A stretch of DNA of 64,000 bases from Brevundimonas sp. NIBR11 (GTDB lineage: Bacteria > Pseudomonadota > Alphaproteobacteria > Caulobacterales > Caulobacteraceae), in NCBI RefSeq assembly GCF_027912535.1, contig NZ_CP115465.1, positions 1,034,001 through 1,098,000 of the forward strand, read 5' to 3'. The notes under the pieces are model-generated. The model was not told where the DNA came from. It ran no database searches and saw nothing but the letters and a program-made list of their open reading frames with translations. Of the stretch, positions 29,395 through 36,838 are shown piece by piece. Each line of letters starts with the position of its first letter. The stretch's first letter is position 1. Position numbers and translations under genes: made by a program.

Positions 29395-29460
29395 CCGGGC
29401 GGGAGAAGGCGTTTCGCATCATCCCTTGATGGCGCGCGAGCCCGGATCATGACGTGGGGC

Positions 29461-29519
29461 GCTTCGTCCGTTTGGTCGTGTCGAGCGCACCATGACGAAA
29501 CGGACCAACGGACGAAACG
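29461..29519. repeat. imperfect inverted repeat
   Basis: GCTTCGTCCGTTTGGTC at 29461-29477 pairs with GACCAACGGACGAAACG at 29503-29519, with one bulged T and end mismatches, around a 25-base loop. The loop itself carries a further ACGAAACGG copy. It lies between the ATPase promoter and the helicase 3' end. It could be an RNA hairpin or a protein site; function is unknown. Confidence 0.45.
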
Positions 29520-29681
29520 CGTCGGCGTCCGCTCTGTCCGCGAGCCGAAGCCGCCGTTCTGGGGCGCCCGGAGGCCAAGGCGAGTCGATCGATCGAAATA
29601 GACCGCTGGAGCAGACGGGGCCGTGTTTCGCACTGTCGAATGAACTTTTATCTTCGACAGGATTCCTCTCGTTCAGCCTCC

Positions 29682-29709
29682 GTGCGCCCCAGCCCCCGCT
29701 GGGGTGCAC
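29682..29709 (-). terminator. hairpin downstream of the helicase, possible terminator
   Basis: GTGCGCCCCAGC (29682-29693) pairs with GCTGGGGTGCAC (29698-29709) with one mismatch, around a CCCC loop. It lies 23 bases past the helicase stop. There is no T-run in the direction of helicase transcription, so termination is only a guess. Confidence 0.4.
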
Positions 29710-29731
29710 GGGCAGGGAGGGGGATGCGCCC

Positions 29732-31804
29732 TTACCCGTTCGGCTTCTTTTTGCCCTTGAACGGCTTGCCGGCGCCCTTGGGCTTGCCGGTCCAGGCCTT
29801 GTCGCCCGTCGGAGCGGCGTCCGGGCGCGGCGTCCAGGGCTTCTTCGCGCCCTTGGGCTTGTCGATCCAGGCTTGCTTGCCTTCAGGGGTAGGGCCGTCC
29901 TTGGTCCGCTTGACCCATTTGGGCCTGGCTTCGGCCGAGGCCGCGTCGTCGCGCTTGGCCCAGGGCTTCTTCTCGACGAAGGGCTTGTCCTCGCGAGATT
30001 TCCAGGCGGGCTTGTCGCCGCCTTCACGATCCTTCCAGGCCGGCTTGTCGGTGCGGGCCGGGCGCTCGCGTGACGCCGCGGCGGCGCCCTCCGACTTGTT
30101 CGCCCAAGGTTTGCGCTCCGGACGCTCACCGTCGCCCGCAGGCTTCTTGTCCCAGCGGCTGGCGGGGCGTTCCTTCGGGCCCGGAGCGACGGCGTCGTTG
30201 ACGGTCACGCCGTCTTCCAGACCGTTCGCGATAGCGGCGCGGAACCTGGCCTCGGCGGCCTTGGTGATCTCGAACTTGGTCTCGCGGTCGAAGATCTTGA
30301 TCGAGCCGATGTCGCCCTTGGTGACGTGGCCGAGGCGGCACAGCGTCGGCAGCAGCCATTTCGGATCGGCGTTCTTGTCGCGCCCGATGTTGATGCGGAA
30401 CCAGGCCATGTCGCCGCCGCGGGCGAAGTCGGTCAGGGGACCGTCTCGCTGGCCGCGATCGTTCACGCCCGTTGTCTGGGCGCGCTTCATGCGGTCGTCG
30501 TCATAGACATCTTCCGGGGCCGGCAGTTTCTGGCGGTACAGGCGGATCAGCGAAGCGGCGACCTGTTCGGGCGTCGTCCGCTCCAGCAGCAGACGGCCCA
30601 ATTCCAGAGCTTCCTCGTCCTCGACCGGTGCGGTCAGTGCGGGGTCGGCCAGCAGGCGTTCGCGGTCCTTCTCCCGGATCATCTCGGCCGACGGCGGGCC
30701 AGACCATTCGGCGACGATTGAGGCCGATTGCAGCATCAGCTCGACCTTGCGGCGGCGGGTGTAGCTGACCATCAGGACGGAGACGCCCTTCTTGCCTGCG
30801 CGGCCGGTGCGGCCCGAACGGTGCAGCAGGCCGGCCTTGTTGACCGGGATCTCGGCATGGATGACGAGGCCAAGATCAGGCAGGTCGAGGCCGCGCGCGG
30901 CGACGTCGGTGGCGACGCAGACGCGGGCGTGGCCGTCGCGGAGGGCCTGAAGCGCTTCCGAACGGGCGCTCTGGGTCAGCTCGCCCGACAGGCCTACGAC
31001 GGCGAAGCCGCGTTCACGCAGGGAGGCGGTGAGGTGTTTCACTCGCTCGCGGGTGTTGGCGAAGACCAGGGCGCCGGGGGCCTCGAAATAGCGCAGGACG
31101 TTGACGACGCCGAGCTCGACCTCGTTCGGGGCGACGCGGATGGCCTTGTACTCGATGTCGGCGTGCGACTTGTTGCCGGCGACGGTGTCGATACGCAGGG
31201 CGTCGCGCTGATAGGTCTTAGCCAGCTGAACGATGTCGCGGGCGAGCGTGGCCGAGAACAGCAGGGTCCGACGTTCGGCGGGCGCGGCGTCCAGCATGAA
31301 GGTCAGGTCTTCCTGGAAGCCCATGTCCAGCATTTCGTCGGCCTCATCGAGGACGATGGCCTTGGCTTCGGACAGGTCCAGTGCGCCGCGCTCCAGGTGG
31401 TCACGCAGACGGCCGGGCGTGCCGACGACGATATGGGCGCCGCGTTCCAGCGCCCGGCGCTCGGTCTTCGGGTCCATGCCGCCGACGCAGGAAACGATGC
31501 GCGCATCGGTCTGGGCATAGAGCCAGGTCAGCTCGTTTGAGACCTGCAGCGCCAGCTCGCGAGTGGGAGCGATGACCAGGGCGAGCGGATTGCCGAAATC
31601 GGTGAACCGCTCTGCGTCGCCAAGCAGGGTCGGGGCGAGGGCCAGGCCGAAGGCGACGGTCTTGCCCGAGCCGGTCTGTGCCGAAACCAGCAGATCGCGG
31701 CCAGCCTCGGCCTCCAGCACGGCGGCTTGGACCGGGGTGGGCTCGGCATAGCCGCGTTCGGACAGGGCGCGATCGAGCGCGGGATGGCTGGCGGGGAAGG
31801 GCAT
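29732..31804 (-). CDS. DEAD-box ATP-dependent RNA helicase with basic Trp-repeat tail
   Basis: A 690-residue helicase of the DeaD/CsdA-DbpA type for RNA remodelling, such as ribosome assembly or cold growth. Motifs are Q region TPVQAAVLEA, I AQTGSGKT (about 43-50), Ia PTRELALQ, II LDEADEMLD, III SATLARD, and VI HRSGRTGRAG. A DbpA-type RNA-binding domain (about 460-525, WFRINIGRDKNADPKWLLPTLCRLG) follows. The last 150 residues are a disordered Lys/Pro/Arg tail with about eight KPxW-type units (KPAWKDRE, KPAWKSRE, KKPWAKRD, KKPWTPRP and others). I start it at ATG 31804, the family N-terminus; the longer frame is unlikely. Confidence 0.93.
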   Translation of the reverse strand: MPFPASHPALDRALSERGYAEPTPVQAAVLEAEAGRDLLVSAQTGSGKTVAFGLALAPTLLGDAERFTDFGNPLALVIAPTRELALQVSNELTWLYAQTDARIVSCVGGMDPKTERRALERGAHIVVGTPGRLRDHLERGALDLSEAKAIVLDEADEMLDMGFQEDLTFMLDAAPAERRTLLFSATLARDIVQLAKTYQRDALRIDTVAGNKSHADIEYKAIRVAPNEVELGVVNVLRYFEAPGALVFANTRERVKHLTASLRERGFAVVGLSGELTQSARSEALQALRDGHARVCVATDVAARGLDLPDLGLVIHAEIPVNKAGLLHRSGRTGRAGKKGVSVLMVSYTRRRKVELMLQSASIVAEWSGPPSAEMIREKDRERLLADPALTAPVEDEEALELGRLLLERTTPEQVAASLIRLYRQKLPAPEDVYDDDRMKRAQTTGVNDRGQRDGPLTDFARGGDMAWFRINIGRDKNADPKWLLPTLCRLGHVTKGDIGSIKIFDRETKFEITKAAEARFRAAIANGLEDGVTVNDAVAPGPKERPASRWDKKPAGDGERPERKPWANKSEGAAAASRERPARTDKPAWKDREGGDKPAWKSREDKPFVEKKPWAKRDDAASAEARPKWVKRTKDGPTPEGKQAWIDKPKGAKKPWTPRPDAAPTGDKAWTGKPKGAGKPFKGKKKPNG

Positions 31805-32024
31805 ACTGTATCCGTGAGTGCGCCGGGCCCGGATTGGCAAGCGGCGCGAGGTTCGTCTGGGGAGGTCGCGGATTTCGCGAGGGCGGGGCTTCTGCGCCGC
31901 GATCAAGGCCGAATGAGGGTGATGCGGCAAGAAGGTGTCGGAATCTGACCCTCGTTCCGCGAACCCGTGACATCAGGCGGGACTGTAGGCAATGTCCGGC
32001 CGTCTACCGGGGGTGAGAATCGTC

Positions 32025-34415
32025 ATGCGCAACGTCCTGTTTTCCACGGCTCTTTCGCTGTCGCTGGCGACCGCACCCCTGTTGACGGGACCCGCGATGG
32101 CGCAGCAGAGGCTGCAGCCCGGCGGTCAGGTCCAAGGCGAGCTGTCGGGCGGCGACGACCAGCTGGATTCGGGCGAGTTCATCGACGTCTACGAGGTGCA
32201 GGGCCGGGCGGGTCAGCCGCTGTCGGTGGTCATGCGCTCAGCAGATTTCGACACCTATCTGATGATCCGGGGACCCGGCGACTTCCAGGAGGACAACGAC
32301 GACGGCGGCGAAGACGGCACCAACTCGGCGCTCGACGTCCGCCTGCCGGCCGACGGCACCTATCGCATCACCGCCACCAGCTATGAGCCGGGCGAGAGCG
32401 GCCGCTACAGCCTGTCGATGACGGGCGGCCAAGGCGGCGGCGGTCGCGCGATCGCCTCGAACATGGGCGGCGGTCGCGGGCAACAGAACTCGGGCGGCGG
32501 CATGTTGCAACCGGGGCGCGAGGCGTCCGGCGTCCTGGCCCAGGGCGATCGCCAGCTTCAGGCCGGCGAATACGCCGACGACTGGGAGCTGCAGGTACGG
32601 CGCGGCCAGACCTATACGGTCAGCCTCGATGCCGGGGATTTCGACGCCTATCTGATGGTGCGCGGCCCCGGCGGGCTCTCGGAGGACAACGACGATGATC
32701 CCGGCCAGCGCGGCGGCCGCAACAGCCGCCTGACCTTCACCGCCACGGCCGACGGCGTCGTCAATATCGCAGCGACCAGCTTCGGCTCCGGCGAGACCGG
32801 CCGCTACCAGATCCTGGCCGAAAGCGGCGGGCGGTCCTATGGCGACAACGGCCGGCCGCAGCAGCCCGCCTATCAGCCTCCGACCCGTCAGGCCGACGGC
32901 GTTCTGCAGGTCGGTCAGTCGGTCAACGGCGCCCTGGGGCAGGGCGACCGCCAACTCACCAGCGGCGAGTATGTGAACACCTACACCCTGCGCGGGCGGC
33001 GTGGTCAGCAGCTGGACCTGCGTCTGTCGTCCTCGGCCTTCGACCCCTATCTGATGATCGAGGGGCCGGGCCTAGCGGAGGCCAACGATGACGATCCGGA
33101 CGGCGACGGCGTGCGCGACAGCCGCCTTCTGGTCACCCTGCCGCAGGACGGCGAATACCGTGTCAGCGCCACCAGCTACGAAGCTGGGGAACAGGGGAGC
33201 TATCGATTGTCGGCGATGCTGTCAGACGGCCGCGCCCCGCAGGGCCGGCCGCGTCAGGACTCCTACGTCGAGACGCGCGGCCAGCGTCAGGACGTGCGCG
33301 GCGGCAATATCTCCATCGGCGCGACGGTCGGCGGCGCCCTGCAGGCCGGCGACGAACAGCTGGACAGCGGCGAGTACGTCGACACCTTCACCTTCACGGG
33401 CCGTCGCGGCGAGCGGGTGGCGGCGGAGCTGACCTCCTCGGCCTTCGACGCCTATCTGATCCTGACCACGCCGTCCGGCGAGCAGCTGGACAACGACGAC
33501 GGCGAGGACGGCACCAACAGCCGCCTCGATACGGTTCTCCAGGAAGAGGGCGAGTATCAGGTCATGGTGACCTCCTTCGCGCCGGGCGAGACGGGGTCGT
33601 ACCGGTTCTCGGTCAGCCCCAGCCGGGGATCACCGCGTCAGGCCTCGGTCGAGGGCGGCCAGAGGGTCTTCGCCATCATGGTCGGGGTGTCCGACTACGG
33701 CGGGGCGGCCAACGACCTTCCGTACACGGACGAAGACGCCGAGAAGTTGGCCGAAACGCTTCAGCGGGGCGGCGTGCTGAACCCCTCCAGCGTCGTGCTG
33801 ACCAATGCCGAGGCCACGGTCGGCGGCGTGCGTCGCGCCTTCCAGCAGGTGGCGCGCGAAGCCGGACCGGACGACATGTTCCTGTTCTTCTTCTCCGGTC
33901 ACGGCAGCCAGGAAGACGCCCAGGCCAGTTCGCAGGAGCCGGACGGCCGCATGGAGTCCATCGTCCTGCGGGATGGCGAGATCACGGACCAAGAGATGGC
34001 CCAGCTGTTCGACGGGCTGAACACCCGCCTGTCCCTGCTGGTGCTCGACAGCTGCTTCTCCGGCGGCTTCGCGCGCAACGTGGTGGATCGTCCGGGCGTC
34101 ATGGGTCTGTTCTCGTCGGAAGAAGATCTAACCAGCGCAGTGGCCGACAAGTTCGAGGCCGGCGGCTACCTGTCGCACTTCCTGCGGGCGGGGCTGGCCG
34201 GGGCGGGCGACGTCGACGGCGACGGCATGGTCACCGCCGGCGAGCTGGCCACCTACCTGCGCCGTCAGTTCGTGGCCGAGGTCGAGAACGTCGAGGCCGA
34301 GACCATGGAAGGTCAGCGCAATTACCAGAACCTCGTCATCGATCGGGGCGGGGTGCAGGTGGACGACGTCGTCCTCCGCCTGGCCTCGAACGGCTATAAC
34401 GCCGGCTCGCACTGA
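32025..34415 (+). CDS. secreted caspase-like protease (C14) with four PPC repeats and an EF-hand loop
   Basis: A 796-residue exported protein. A signal peptide ends at GPAMAQ (about residue 27). Four tandem PPC-like beta domains follow at about 30-140, 165-275, 298-405 and 430-525. Each opens with L.PG..v.G.L..GD.QL.sGEy and carries an acidic loop such as DNDDGEDGTNSRLD. A caspase/metacaspase domain (about 535-780) has H626 in FSGHGSQED and C677 in LDSCFSGGF, the expected dyad. At 729-740, DVDGDGMVTAGE is a perfect EF-hand calcium loop. The start is ATG 32025, just before the signal peptide. It stands divergent from the helicase with a 220-base gap; substrate and role are unknown. Confidence 0.9.
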   Translation: MRNVLFSTALSLSLATAPLLTGPAMAQQRLQPGGQVQGELSGGDDQLDSGEFIDVYEVQGRAGQPLSVVMRSADFDTYLMIRGPGDFQEDNDDGGEDGTNSALDVRLPADGTYRITATSYEPGESGRYSLSMTGGQGGGGRAIASNMGGGRGQQNSGGGMLQPGREASGVLAQGDRQLQAGEYADDWELQVRRGQTYTVSLDAGDFDAYLMVRGPGGLSEDNDDDPGQRGGRNSRLTFTATADGVVNIAATSFGSGETGRYQILAESGGRSYGDNGRPQQPAYQPPTRQADGVLQVGQSVNGALGQGDRQLTSGEYVNTYTLRGRRGQQLDLRLSSSAFDPYLMIEGPGLAEANDDDPDGDGVRDSRLLVTLPQDGEYRVSATSYEAGEQGSYRLSAMLSDGRAPQGRPRQDSYVETRGQRQDVRGGNISIGATVGGALQAGDEQLDSGEYVDTFTFTGRRGERVAAELTSSAFDAYLILTTPSGEQLDNDDGEDGTNSRLDTVLQEEGEYQVMVTSFAPGETGSYRFSVSPSRGSPRQASVEGGQRVFAIMVGVSDYGGAANDLPYTDEDAEKLAETLQRGGVLNPSSVVLTNAEATVGGVRRAFQQVAREAGPDDMFLFFFSGHGSQEDAQASSQEPDGRMESIVLRDGEITDQEMAQLFDGLNTRLSLLVLDSCFSGGFARNVVDRPGVMGLFSSEEDLTSAVADKFEAGGYLSHFLRAGLAGAGDVDGDGMVTAGELATYLRRQFVAEVENVEAETMEGQRNYQNLVIDRGGVQVDDVVLRLASNGYNAGSH

Positions 34416-34447
34416 GCCGTCCCAAGTTCCCTGTGGAGTACAGTCCC

Positions 34448-34828
34448 ATGATCATCCGTTTGGCCGCCCCGGCCGCCGCCGTCCTCGCGCTCGCCGCCTG
34501 TCAGCAGCAGGAGGCCAAGGTCCCGGCCGTCCCCGCCGTTCCGGTGGCGGAGGTCGTGAGCACCGCGACCGGCGCCGATCAGGCGGTCGGCTGCATGGCC
34601 TATCTGGCCCTGAAGCAGGGGGCGCTGGAGGCCCAGACACCGCCCGGCGACGTCACCGCCGTCCGCGCGGCCATGAACGACTGGGAAGGCGTGGCGCTGA
34701 AGACCATGACCCAGGACGAGGTGAGCCAGTACTTCGCCTCCTCCGTCGCCGTCGAGGACGACGCCTCGCCCGAAAAGATGGAAGTCACGGCCGCCTGGTG
34801 CCTGGCCAACAAGCCGGCCGCCTCGTGA
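34448..34828 (+). CDS. small lipoprotein, function unknown
   Basis: A 126-residue predicted lipoprotein: IIRLAAPAAAVLALAAC is a signal with lipobox LAAC, followed by a Gln/Pro/Val-rich spacer. The remaining body has two cysteines (in VGCMAYLAL and AAWCLAN) that could bond. It starts 32 bases after the caspase-like gene, on the same strand with GGAG upstream, so the two may be co-transcribed. I do not recognise the family. A hairpin follows at 34836-34856. Confidence 0.75.
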   Translation: MIIRLAAPAAAVLALAACQQQEAKVPAVPAVPVAEVVSTATGADQAVGCMAYLALKQGALEAQTPPGDVTAVRAAMNDWEGVALKTMTQDEVSQYFASSVAVEDDASPEKMEVTAAWCLANKPAAS

Positions 34829-34835
34829 TGGGAAT

Positions 34836-34856
34836 GGGCCTCGCCTCGCGAGGCCC
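34836..34856 (+). terminator. perfect hairpin between two genes, possible terminator
   Basis: GGGCCTCGC (34836-34844) and GCGAGGCCC (34848-34856) form a perfect 9-bp stem around CTC, eight bases past the lipoprotein stop. No T-run follows, so it may act as a weak terminator or stabilise the upstream mRNA end. Confidence 0.5.
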
Positions 34857-34861
34857 GTCTG

Positions 34862-36409
34862 GTGCATGACGCCCGGATGAGCGGCGACGACGGCTACTAT
34901 TCCGACCTTGAGTACACCTCCGGCTATTTCCACGAGCTGGGGCCGGCGCATCTGAGGTTCTGCGGTCTGATCGCGGGGATCGACGTCGCGGTCCCCGAGG
35001 CGCCCGCCTATCTCGAGCTCGGGATGGGGCAGGGGGTGTCGCTGGCCGTGCACGCCGCCGCCAACGACGGCGACTTTTGGGGCGTCGACCTCGGTTCAGC
35101 CCATGTCGCCCACGCGCGGACCCTGGTCGCCGCTTTCGACGGCCAGGCTCAGCTGCATGAAGACAGCTTCGAGGCGTTCGCGGCGCGCGACGATCTTCCT
35201 CAGTTCGACGCCATCACCCTGCACGGTGTGTGGAGCTGGGTCTCGGACGCCAACCGGCGGATCCTCGTCGACCTGATCCGCGACCGGCTCAAGCCCGGCG
35301 GCGCGGTCTATCTGAGCTACAACTGCCAGCCCGGGTGGGCGTCGCGGTCCCCGGTCCGGCACCTGCTGAAGCTCGGCTACGAGGCGCGACCAGGCGGCGA
35401 TGCGGCCGGCCGGATCGAGGCGGCTATGGAGTTCATGGAGGACGTGGTCGCCGCCGACGGCCGCTTCTTCAGCGAGAATCGGCCCGCCGCCAGCCATGCG
35501 GCGTCGCTACGCAAGGTGGGTCGTCAGTATCTCGCCCACGAGTACATGAACGACAACTGGCACGTTCCCTACTTCTCCGACGTGGCCGGCGCCCTGGCCG
35601 GGGCGGAGCTGTCGTTCGTCACCTCCGCGCGGCTGCTGGACCGAATGAACGCCATCCAGTTCCAGCCCGCCGGACAGGCGCTGCTGGACCGACAGAAGGA
35701 TCCGGTCCTGCGCGAAAGCGTGCGCGACTTCCTGGTCAACCAGCAGTTCCGCCTGGACGTCTTCGCCCGAGACGCTCGGTCGCTGTCGACCGCCGAAGAG
35801 ACGGCGCGGATGGACGCCCAGCCCTTCGTCCTGATCTGCGGTCTCGACGAGATCGATTTCGAGCTGACCGGGGCCCAGGGACAGGCGATGCTGCCGCAGG
35901 CGACCTACGGGCCGCTCGCCCTGGCCCTGGCCGCCGACGACTTTCGCCAGAAGGCCACCGCCGAGCTGATCACCATGCCGGGCGTATCGGCCCTGAGACG
36001 CAGCGATGTTGTCGCCGCCCTGATCACCCTTGTCGGCATGGGGGTGCTGCGTCCCGCCCAGCCTTTCAGGCCTGAGATCCGAGCCCGCTGCGGGGCCTAC
36101 AACCGGCTCGTACTCGACCGCGCCGTGACGGGGCCGCATCTGCAGCACATGGCCTCGCCCGTTGTCGGCGGCGGCGTGCTGACGCCTCGCTCCGCCCAGC
36201 TGTTCCTGCGCGCCTGGCAGGCGGGCGCCCGCACGACCGACGAGATCGCCCTGTCGGTGTGGGACGTGTTCGAGACGACGAACGAACGCGCCGTCCGCGA
36301 TGGCCGCGACCTGATCACTCGCGAGGACAATCTGGCCAGACTCGGCGAGATGGCCCGGCGCTTCGTCGACCAGACAGTACCGCTCTATCGCGCGCTGGCC
36401 ATTCTCTAG
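34862..36409 (+). CDS. class I SAM methyltransferase with regulatory domain
   Basis: A 515-residue protein. The N-terminal methyltransferase domain has AYLELGMGQGVSLAVHAAAN (about 48-67), FWGVDLG after the second strand, and LKPGGAVYLSYNCQPGWA. The middle part (about 215-300) resembles the methyltransferase regulatory domain (PF10119), with LAHEYMNDNWHVPYFSDVAGAL. A winged-helix-like C-terminal region follows. The substrate is unknown; homologues sit near varied surface or secretion genes. Start could be GTG 34862 or ATG 34877; neither has a strong ribosome site. Its TAG shares CTAG (36406-36409) with the convergent zinc-finger gene. Confidence 0.82.
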   Translation: MHDARMSGDDGYYSDLEYTSGYFHELGPAHLRFCGLIAGIDVAVPEAPAYLELGMGQGVSLAVHAAANDGDFWGVDLGSAHVAHARTLVAAFDGQAQLHEDSFEAFAARDDLPQFDAITLHGVWSWVSDANRRILVDLIRDRLKPGGAVYLSYNCQPGWASRSPVRHLLKLGYEARPGGDAAGRIEAAMEFMEDVVAADGRFFSENRPAASHAASLRKVGRQYLAHEYMNDNWHVPYFSDVAGALAGAELSFVTSARLLDRMNAIQFQPAGQALLDRQKDPVLRESVRDFLVNQQFRLDVFARDARSLSTAEETARMDAQPFVLICGLDEIDFELTGAQGQAMLPQATYGPLALALAADDFRQKATAELITMPGVSALRRSDVVAALITLVGMGVLRPAQPFRPEIRARCGAYNRLVLDRAVTGPHLQHMASPVVGGGVLTPRSAQLFLRAWQAGARTTDEIALSVWDVFETTNERAVRDGRDLITREDNLARLGEMARRFVDQTVPLYRALAIL

Positions 36410-36729
36410 ACCCAGCGCGGGATCGGGCCGAGTTGCGGCGTCTGGTTCGGCAGGTCGACGATCGTCTGGTCCACGAAGCACCAGCCCCAGCCCTCGGGCG
36501 GGTCGTAGCCTTCGATGATCGGATGATGGGTCGCCTTGAAGTGAGCGGTGGCGTGGCGGTTCGGCGAGTCGTCGCAGCAGCCGACGTGGCCGCAGCTCCG
36601 GCACAGCCTCAGATGCACCCACATCGACCCGGTTTTCAGACATTCCTCGCAGCCCCTGGCGCTGGGCGTCACCGTGTTGATGGTCGCGGCATGTCCGCAG
36701 TTCTGTGTCAGCACCGTCGTCCCTCCCAT
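36406..36729 (-). CDS. UBP-type zinc finger protein
   Basis: A 107-residue single-domain protein matching the ubiquitin-hydrolase zinc finger (ZnF-UBP). The metal ligands are in RGCEECLKTGSMWVHLRLCRSCGHVGCCDDSPNRHATAHFKATHHP, written here only in part: CEEC, CRSCGHVGCC, and the HATAH...HH histidines. This fold binds the ubiquitin C-terminus in eukaryotes. Bacterial stand-alone copies are known, but their ligand is not. It is convergent with the methyltransferase and divergent from the M28 peptidase. Confidence 0.9.
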   Translation of the reverse strand: MGGTTVLTQNCGHAATINTVTPSARGCEECLKTGSMWVHLRLCRSCGHVGCCDDSPNRHATAHFKATHHPIIEGYDPPEGWGWCFVDQTIVDLPNQTPQLGPIPRWV

Positions 36730-36838
36730 TTCGTCCCTCGACGTCTACGCCGATCGACACGGACAAAGCCACCGCTCGACAGGCTGCGGCCGGTGGGTCA
36801 GGGTCGGTCCTTCCCGCCCGTCAGTGATTGAGCCGCCC

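Larger units (their letters stand above)
29347..29731. other. 385-base intergenic region
   Basis: The gap between the ABC ATPase (29346, leftward) and the helicase (stop at 29732, leftward) holds no convincing gene. The frames open here are antisense or short, with poor codon use. It contains the promoter side of the ATPase gene with the LacI-type operator (29381-29394), an imperfect inverted repeat (29461-29519), and a GC-rich hairpin after the helicase (29682-29709). Confidence 0.7.

Noticed and set aside
32025..36729. anti-phage defence island built around the caspase
   Set aside because: The caspase has a signal peptide and PPC repeats, so it is exported; no nucleotide-sensing, TPR or gasdermin partner is nearby.
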